A stretch of 9,264 nt of DNA, from assembly GCA_964458665.1 (NCBI GenBank), contig CAYWOO010000168.1, forward strand, positions 1 through 9,264, in the 5' to 3' direction. The position numbers and the translations under genes are program-made. The stretch is from JANXYW01 sp964458665. GTDB lineage: Bacteria > Chloroflexota > Dehalococcoidia > DSTF01 > JACRBR01. Every line of letters starts with the position of its first letter. Position 1 is the stretch's first letter. The notes below the pieces were generated by a model. It had not been told where the DNA came from, searched no databases, and saw nothing but the letters and a program-made list of their open reading frames with translations. Positions 6,145 to 9,264 of the stretch are shown piece by piece.

Positions 6145-6831
6145 ATGCAAATCGTCGTCCTCTGGGATATCGACAACACGCTGTTGTATACCGGCGGAGC
6201 GGGCGGCATCGGTATGACGCGCGCGTTCCGCGACATCTACGGTATCGATGATGGCTTCGGCCGCATCGAGTTCTCCGGCCGCAGCGACGCCGCGATCTTC
6301 GCCGACGCGGCGCGCGCCCACGGCATCGCCGAGGACCAACTGCTCGCCGAGCGGGAGCGGTTTCTCGATGCGTACATTCCGCATCTCCACGCGGCGATGA
6401 ATGAGATCACGACCGGCCGTCTCATGCCCGGAGTCGTCGAACTGCTCGCGGCGTTGGATGCGCGCGACGACGTCGTGCAGGGCCTTGGCACAGGCAACTT
6501 CCGCCGCGCCGGCGAGCTGAAGCTTCAGCACTACGAGATCGCGCGCTACTTCCCCGGCTGCGTCGGCGGTTTCGGCGATGACTCCGAGCATCGCCACGAA
6601 CTGATCGGCGCCGGCATCGAGCGTCTGCGCAACGGCGACAGCGGCGCGCGCGTCGTTATCATCGGCGACACGCCGCACGACGTCAGCGCCGCAAAGGCGA
6701 ACAGCGCCTTCGCGCTGGGCGTCGCTACGGGACGTGACTCTGTCGAAGCGCTGCTCGCGTGCGGCGCGGACGCTGCGCTGGCGGATCTGTCGGATGTTGA
6801 GCGCGCGATCGCGTTCATTTGTGGCGATTGA
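6145..6831 (+). CDS. HAD-superfamily phosphatase, phosphoglycolate phosphatase-like
   Basis: This 228-residue HAD hydrolase has the nucleophile motif DIDNTLL (D8 nucleophile, D10 acid/base). A C1-type helical cap spans about 16-90. Motif II is GTGN with T116, the likely motif III lysine is K126, and motif IV is GDTPHD at 174-179. All catalytic residues are present, so Mg-dependent phosphomonoester hydrolysis is expected. The closest general type is Gph-like, but the substrate cannot be read from sequence. A TTG one codon earlier (6142) is possible, but ATG 6145 is simpler. Neither has a clear Shine-Dalgarno sequence, because a heptamer repeat tract fills the upstream gap. It probably depends on read-through from the rhodanese gene. 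Confidence 0.88.
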   Translation: MQIVVLWDIDNTLLYTGGAGGIGMTRAFRDIYGIDDGFGRIEFSGRSDAAIFADAARAHGIAEDQLLAERERFLDAYIPHLHAAMNEITTGRLMPGVVELLAALDARDDVVQGLGTGNFRRAGELKLQHYEIARYFPGCVGGFGDDSEHRHELIGAGIERLRNGDSGARVVIIGDTPHDVSAAKANSAFALGVATGRDSVEALLACGADAALADLSDVERAIAFICGD

Positions 6832-6851
6832 CCCGCCGCCCGCCGCGTCGA

Positions 6852-6902
6852 CCTCAACCCGGCCTTCGGCCATTCCTCTCCGCCCGGCGGAGAGGGGCTC
6901 GG
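6852..6902 (-). repeat. Double-hairpin repeat, copy C (inverted, diverged)
   Basis: Read on the minus strand this matches copies A and B: CCCCTCTCC stem, then GGCCGAAGGCC, then GGGTTGAGG. The main stem is CCTCTCCGC with GCGGAGAGG (9 bp, 3-base loop). Relative to copy A one A-T pair has become G-C on both arms, so pairing is kept although the sequence changed. It lies between the converging HAD and small hypothetical genes. Confidence 0.75.
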
Positions 6903-6934
6903 ATGGGCAGCGCTGATGAAAACGTTACCGTCGT

Positions 6935-6953
6935 CCATTCGGACTTGGAATGG
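6935..6953. repeat. Short inverted repeat next to the nonamer tract
   Basis: CCATTC (6935-6940) and GAATGG (6948-6953) form a 6-bp inverted repeat with a 7-base loop, directly before the 9-base-period tract. It has no T-run, so a terminator role for the HAD gene is only a possibility. Confidence 0.35.
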
Positions 6954-6979
6954 TTCCGTGATATTCGTGAAATCTGTGG
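6953..6979. repeat. Nonamer-period tract, copy 1
   Basis: Three adjacent 9-base units read GTTCCGTGA, TATTCGTGA and AATCTGTGG. The last unit is identical to the last unit of the tract at 7495-7521, and both tracts fit the consensus AATCYGTGR. It lies in the intergenic space between the HAD gene and the minus-strand hypothetical gene. Confidence 0.6.
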
Positions 6980-6989
6980 TTTCCCGCCG

Positions 6990-7217
6990 TCACGCCCCGC
7001 CGAGCAGCGGCCCGCCCTTGTCGAGCACCTTACCGGTCATGTCCACCACGCTCGGGCGCTCCTCGCAGTAGCCGCCCATCTCGCACTTCTCGAAGAGGAA
7101 CGCATTGTGGTCGCGGCTGAAGATGATCTGCCACGATCCGACGATCACGCCGTCGCGCCCCTTCGCCAGCTGCTGCTGTAGCACCGCGATCAGCGCTTCG
7201 AGTTCTTTGCGTCCCAT
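6990..7217 (-). CDS. Small hypothetical protein, 75 residues
   Basis: I do not recognise this protein. The N-terminus (MGRKELEALIAVLQQQLAK) should form an amphipathic helix. A mixed, strand-like part follows, with VIVGSWQIIFSRDHNAFLFEK and two cysteines in CEMGGYC. The tail is rich in glycine. No signal peptide or membrane segment is seen. The chosen ATG at 7217 has GGAGG five bases upstream. An earlier in-frame ATG at 7229 overlaps that ribosome binding site and is less likely. The good ribosome binding site and the ordered composition argue for a real gene. It converges with the HAD gene and diverges from pyrD. Confidence 0.65.
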   Translation of the reverse strand: MGRKELEALIAVLQQQLAKGRDGVIVGSWQIIFSRDHNAFLFEKCEMGGYCEERPSVVDMTGKVLDKGGPLLGGA

Positions 7218-7274
7218 CTTGTCCTCCATCGCTGATCGGGGCCGACGGCTTCGCTGCTCTATATCCTCATCGCA

Positions 7275-7294
7275 GCGCGGACTTCAGTCCGCGC
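7275..7294. repeat. Perfect 8-bp hairpin with TTCA loop
   Basis: GCGCGGAC (7275-7282) and GTCCGCGC (7287-7294) pair perfectly around TTCA. Sequences of this type recur between genes in many high-GC genomes, so a dispersed palindrome is likely. There is no T-run for a terminator, and only one copy is present here. Confidence 0.55.
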
Positions 7295-7341
7295 GGTGCC
7301 AGTCTCGAATGCGCTATCCAGTATGGCAAACCGCCGCCCGC

Positions 7342-7347
7342 TATAAT
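7342..7347 (+). promoter_or_regulatory. Candidate -10 box upstream of pyrD
   Basis: A perfect TATAAT stands out in GC-rich surroundings in the gap before pyrD. No good -35 hexamer occurs at 16-18 bases spacing. If used, transcription would start near 7354 and hairpin repeat copy B would lie entirely within the 5' untranslated region of pyrD. Confidence 0.35.
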
Positions 7348-7390
7348 CGCCGCGACCCAGGCGCACGGCTCGATTAGCACATCCAGCGCG

Positions 7391-7452
7391 CGATCAGAGC
7401 AGCCCCTCGCCACTTCGTGGAGAGGGGCGGGCCGAAGGCCGGGGTGAGGTGC
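7391..7452 (+). repeat. Double-hairpin repeat, copy B
   Basis: It matches copy A at 60 of 62 positions, differing at 7409 and 7414. The main stem is CCCCTCGCCAC with GTGGAGAGGGG, so the change at 7409 leaves one mismatch. The second hairpin, GGCC-GAA-GGCC, is unchanged. Its 3' end, GGGGTGAGGTGC, lies just before the pyrD ATG and provides the best available ribosome binding sequence. Confidence 0.85.
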
Positions 7453-7457
7453 CCGAA

Positions 7458-8480
7458 ATGCCCGACCCACCTGCATCTTCATCCTCCCCCAACAAATCTG
7501 TGAAATCCTTGAAATCTGTGGATGCCCCCTCGTCGTCCTTGCGGCTTGCGGTTGACATTGCCGGCGGCAAGAACAGCCTCACGCTCGCGAACCCGGTGAT
7601 GGTGGCGTCCGGCACGTTCAGCTACGGCATCGAGTACGCGAAGCTCATCGACATCAACCGCCTGGGCGCGATCGTGAGCAAGACGACGACGCTGCGGCCG
7701 CGCTCGGGCTCGCCAACGCAGCGCATCGACGAGACGCCGGCGGGGATGCTGAACTCGATCGGCCTGCAGAACGTCGGCATCGACAAGCTGCGGCGCGAAC
7801 TGGCGCCGACGTGGGCGCGCTGGAAGGTGCCCGTCATTGTCAGCATCCTCGGCAGCAGCGCCGAGGAGTACGGCGAGTGTGCGGCGGCGCTCGAAGGAGT
7901 TGAGGGCGTCGCGGGCCTCGAACTGAACATCAGCAGCCCGAACGCGCAGCGCGGCGGCATGGAGTTCGGGCAGGATGCGGCCGTTGCGGCATCGGTGACG
8001 GCCGCCTGCGTGCGCGCGACGACGCTGCCCGTCATCGTCAAGCTCACGCCGAACGTCGCCGATATCGCCGAGATTGCGCGGCGCGTCGTCGACGCCGGCA
8101 CGAGCGCGCTCTGTGTCATCAACACACTGCAGGCGATGGCGATCGACGTGAAGCGCCGCCGGCCGACGATCGCGCGGGTGTTTGCCGGGCTGTCAGGTCC
8201 GGCGATGAAGCCGGTCGCGCTCCGCATGGTCTGGCAGGTGGCGGGCGCGGTCGACGTGCCGATCATCGGCTGCGGCGGCATCTCGACGGGCACCGACGCG
8301 CTCGAATTCATCATGGCCGGCGCGACGGCGGTGCAGGTCGGCACCGCGACGTTCCGCGACCCGAACGCGCCGCTCGATGTCCTCGGCGGCATCGAGCGCT
8401 TCATGCGCGACGAAGGAGTACACGACATAACAGAACTCATCGGCGCCGCCCGAAGCTACAAGCCGGCCGATTACCTCTAG
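7458..8480 (+). CDS. pyrD: Dihydroorotate dehydrogenase, class-1B-like with serine at the catalytic position
   Basis: FMN-dependent oxidation of dihydroorotate to orotate in pyrimidine synthesis. The TIM-barrel core starts near residue 28. Motifs are ASGTF at 50-54, SKTTTLRP at 74-81, NSIGLQN at 99-105, ELNISSPN at 155-162, KLTPN at 195-199 and the phosphate-binding GCGGIS at 271-276. Overall it resembles class 1B (PyrDB), but the catalytic Cys expected in NISCPN is S160. Serine is normal in class 2 and in the archaeal type 1S. No pyrK partner is in the window. Relative to the usual 300-310 residues there is a low-complexity N-terminal extension of about 28, partly encoded by a 9-base repeat tract. 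ATG 7458 has GAGGTG six bases upstream. In-frame GTG 7449, GTG 7500, TTG 7509, GTG 7518 and TTG 7539 are alternatives. Confidence 0.93.
   Translation: MPDPPASSSSPNKSVKSLKSVDAPSSSLRLAVDIAGGKNSLTLANPVMVASGTFSYGIEYAKLIDINRLGAIVSKTTTLRPRSGSPTQRIDETPAGMLNSIGLQNVGIDKLRRELAPTWARWKVPVIVSILGSSAEEYGECAAALEGVEGVAGLELNISSPNAQRGGMEFGQDAAVAASVTAACVRATTLPVIVKLTPNVADIAEIARRVVDAGTSALCVINTLQAMAIDVKRRRPTIARVFAGLSGPAMKPVALRMVWQVAGAVDVPIIGCGGISTGTDALEFIMAGATAVQVGTATFRDPNAPLDVLGGIERFMRDEGVHDITELIGAARSYKPADYL
7495..7521. repeat. Nonamer-period tract, copy 2, inside the 5' end of pyrD
   Basis: Units AATCTGTGA, AATCCTTGA and AATCTGTGG repeat the family seen at 6953. Because the period is three codons, the tract stays in frame and encodes a Ser-Val-Lys / Ser-Leu-Lys / Ser-Val-Asp pattern in the PyrD extension, if translation starts upstream of it. 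Confidence 0.65.
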
Positions 8481-8901
8481 TAGCGCGCCCCGAGCGACCC
8501 AAATAGAGCGCGGGCGCCCCGCCCGTACCCGCTCGGTCGAGCGCCAAATGCCCGGATCAGCGCCAATCGTGCGCCATGCGAGGGCGCCAGCACCGCGTCC
8601 GTGAGGGCGAACCCTCATTACAGCGGCACCCCGGAACGCAGACCCTTCGGGCGATGTTAGTGCTCGACAAAGAACGCGCCCTCGACCGCATGGTCTGGCT
8701 CAGCCAGCGCCACGGCAACGCTGTCCCGGAGTTCCTACGGCCATCCACGCTCCGCTGGACCGTCGATGCTGGCGGGCGACGCGCGCTCGCGGGTGAGGTG
8801 GTGTTACGGCCGTCGGTGCTTGAACCAGCACGGCAACCGAGCGAGCCCGAGGTCGCCGTAATGTCTTCCTGAGTGAGACCAAACAGCGCCAACGCCCTGC
8901 C
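8481..8901. other. Gene-poor stretch downstream of pyrD
   Basis: No recognised gene. An open plus-strand frame reaches 8872; from ATG 8654 it would encode 72 residues containing LDKERALDRMVWLSQRHG, but it has no good ribosome binding site and no family I know. CGGGC/GCCCG (8511-8525) could form a small hairpin after pyrD, without a T-run. TGAGGG-CGAA-CCCTCA (8602-8617) is a perfect 6-bp stem with a tetraloop and may be another dispersed palindrome. Open frames exist on both strands, as expected at this GC content, so none is called. Confidence 0.4.
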
Positions 8902-9120
8902 CTAGCTACGGGCGGTGAATTCTGAAGCTGGCTCGGAGTCTAAAATCTCTTCGATGGCCTGAATCGCGGGACGAATATCGCGCAGCATGAAGTCTGGCCA
9001 TGTCCAGCGCTCATCACTGGGCGCTATGAACATCGCGGACTCCGGATTGGTAAACGTCTGCACGTGTGAGAGCATCAGGATACGCACTGCGGCATTCATT
9101 CGCTCGACCTCGTCGGTCAC
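8902..9120 (-). CDS. Small hypothetical protein, up to 72 residues, possibly truncated
   Basis: I do not recognise it. The sequence has balanced composition with segments such as MNAAVRILMLSHVQTFTNPE and DIRPAIQAIEEILDSE, unlike the arginine-rich shadow frames nearby, and base composition dips in GC. Two starts are possible: GTG 9120, or ATG 9099 with GAGG eight bases upstream, giving 65 residues. The upstream end abuts a candidate insertion-sequence terminus at about 9119, so this may be the 3' remnant of a longer gene cut by insertion. No signal peptide or membrane segment is seen. Confidence 0.45.
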   Translation of the reverse strand: MTDEVERMNAAVRILMLSHVQTFTNPESAMFIAPSDERWTWPDFMLRDIRPAIQAIEEILDSEPASEFTARS

Positions 9121-9264
9121 GTCCCGTCAAGTGGTGTAAATCGCTGACATCATCCTCGCTCTGAGAGCCGCGTGTTACACGGCGATGGGTAGGCGTTCGG
9201 AGACCTCCTGTTCTTGGAAGGGGATAGGTGAAGCATCGTGCGCGGTGACGAGGCGCAGGGACTC
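9119..9264 (-). mobile_element. Candidate end of an IS256-like insertion sequence
   Basis: From the small gene outward, the plus strand reads GTCCCGTCAAGTGG and then TGTAAATCGC. GTGTAAA near the tip resembles termini of IS256-family elements as I recall them. About 50 bases inside, a minus-strand reading frame ends. Only one end is in the window, so neither inverted-repeat pairing nor a target duplication can be tested. This is recognition from memory, not alignment. Confidence 0.35.
9175..9264 (-). CDS. C-terminal tail of a reading frame, possibly a transposase
   Basis: An open frame enters from the right edge and ends at TAA 9177-9175, giving 29 residues beginning ESLRLVTAH. The LRLVTA segment resembles the C-terminal region of IS256-family (mutator-type) transposases, and its place just inside the candidate IS end fits. 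The remaining residues do not show the usual EEW-type continuation, so it may be degenerate or something else. Confidence 0.3.
   Translation of the reverse strand, partial: ESLRLVTAHDASPIPFQEQEVSERLPIAV

Noticed and set aside
5628..6873. Two minus-strand frames (5628-6236 and 5911-6873) opposite the rhodanese and HAD genes
   Set aside because: Both are shadows of genes with intact catalytic motifs. The ends of the translations come from the repeat elements.
5521..7521. CRISPR array
   Set aside because: The repeats have periods of 7 or 9 bases with no unique spacers, and the longer repeats are dispersed. No cas gene is present.
8557..8892. Minus-strand frame of 111 residues downstream of pyrD
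   Set aside because: Ser/Arg-rich composition, no ribosome binding site, and overlap with an equally weak plus-strand frame. Neither can be supported.

Overview
The window is a high-GC, gene-dense bacterial chromosome segment. A free-living member of Chloroflexota (possibly a Dehalococcoidia relative) is my best guess. The hints are a threonyl-tRNA synthetase without a TGS domain under T-box control, a class-1B-like dihydroorotate dehydrogenase, and intergenic regions full of small hairpin and short-period repeats. The taxonomy is inference; there is no rRNA or tRNA gene here to test it.

Layout. Bases 1-2931 hold a minus-strand operon: promoter, T-box riboswitch leader, thrS, then an ABC1/UbiB-type kinase gene cut by the window start. 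The T-box is unusually clear. It shows a complete Stem I with a Thr (ACC) specifier, the T-box bulge sequence, and mutually exclusive antiterminator and terminator hairpins. Divergent from it, bases 3005-3677 carry a mntA-hepT toxin-antitoxin pair. Its start codon lies directly behind a -10 box, so its message is probably leaderless. Bases 3749-5585 hold a minus-strand AMP-forming acetyl-CoA synthetase with a good promoter. Bases 5760-6831 hold a plus-strand pair, a single-domain rhodanese and a HAD phosphatase. Bases 6990-7217 encode a small unrecognised minus-strand protein. Bases 7458-8480 hold pyrD on the plus strand. The last 780 bases are poor in recognisable genes: a doubtful plus-strand frame, a small minus-strand hypothetical gene, and what may be the end of an IS256-like insertion sequence with the tail of its transposase.

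Repeats. At least four small repeat types lie between genes: (a) a 62-bp double-hairpin element in three copies (5625, 6852 inverted, 7391), with a paired base change in the stem; (b) tracts of 7-base period at 862, 5521 and 6113; (c) tracts of 9-base period at 6953 and 7495; (d) a single perfect 8-bp hairpin at 7275. Several touch gene signals. One heptamer tract contains the thrS stop codon and part of the next gene's ribosome binding site. One hairpin element supplies the apparent ribosome binding site of pyrD, and a 9-base tract encodes part of the PyrD N-terminal extension.

The genes are mostly housekeeping: translation, acetate activation, pyrimidine synthesis, sulfur transfer and phosphate-ester hydrolysis, plus one toxin-antitoxin module. 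I see no large undescribed system. The most notable items are the T-box, the serine at the catalytic position of PyrD, the possibly leaderless mntA-hepT operon with tandem inverted repeats in its promoter, and the repeat families.
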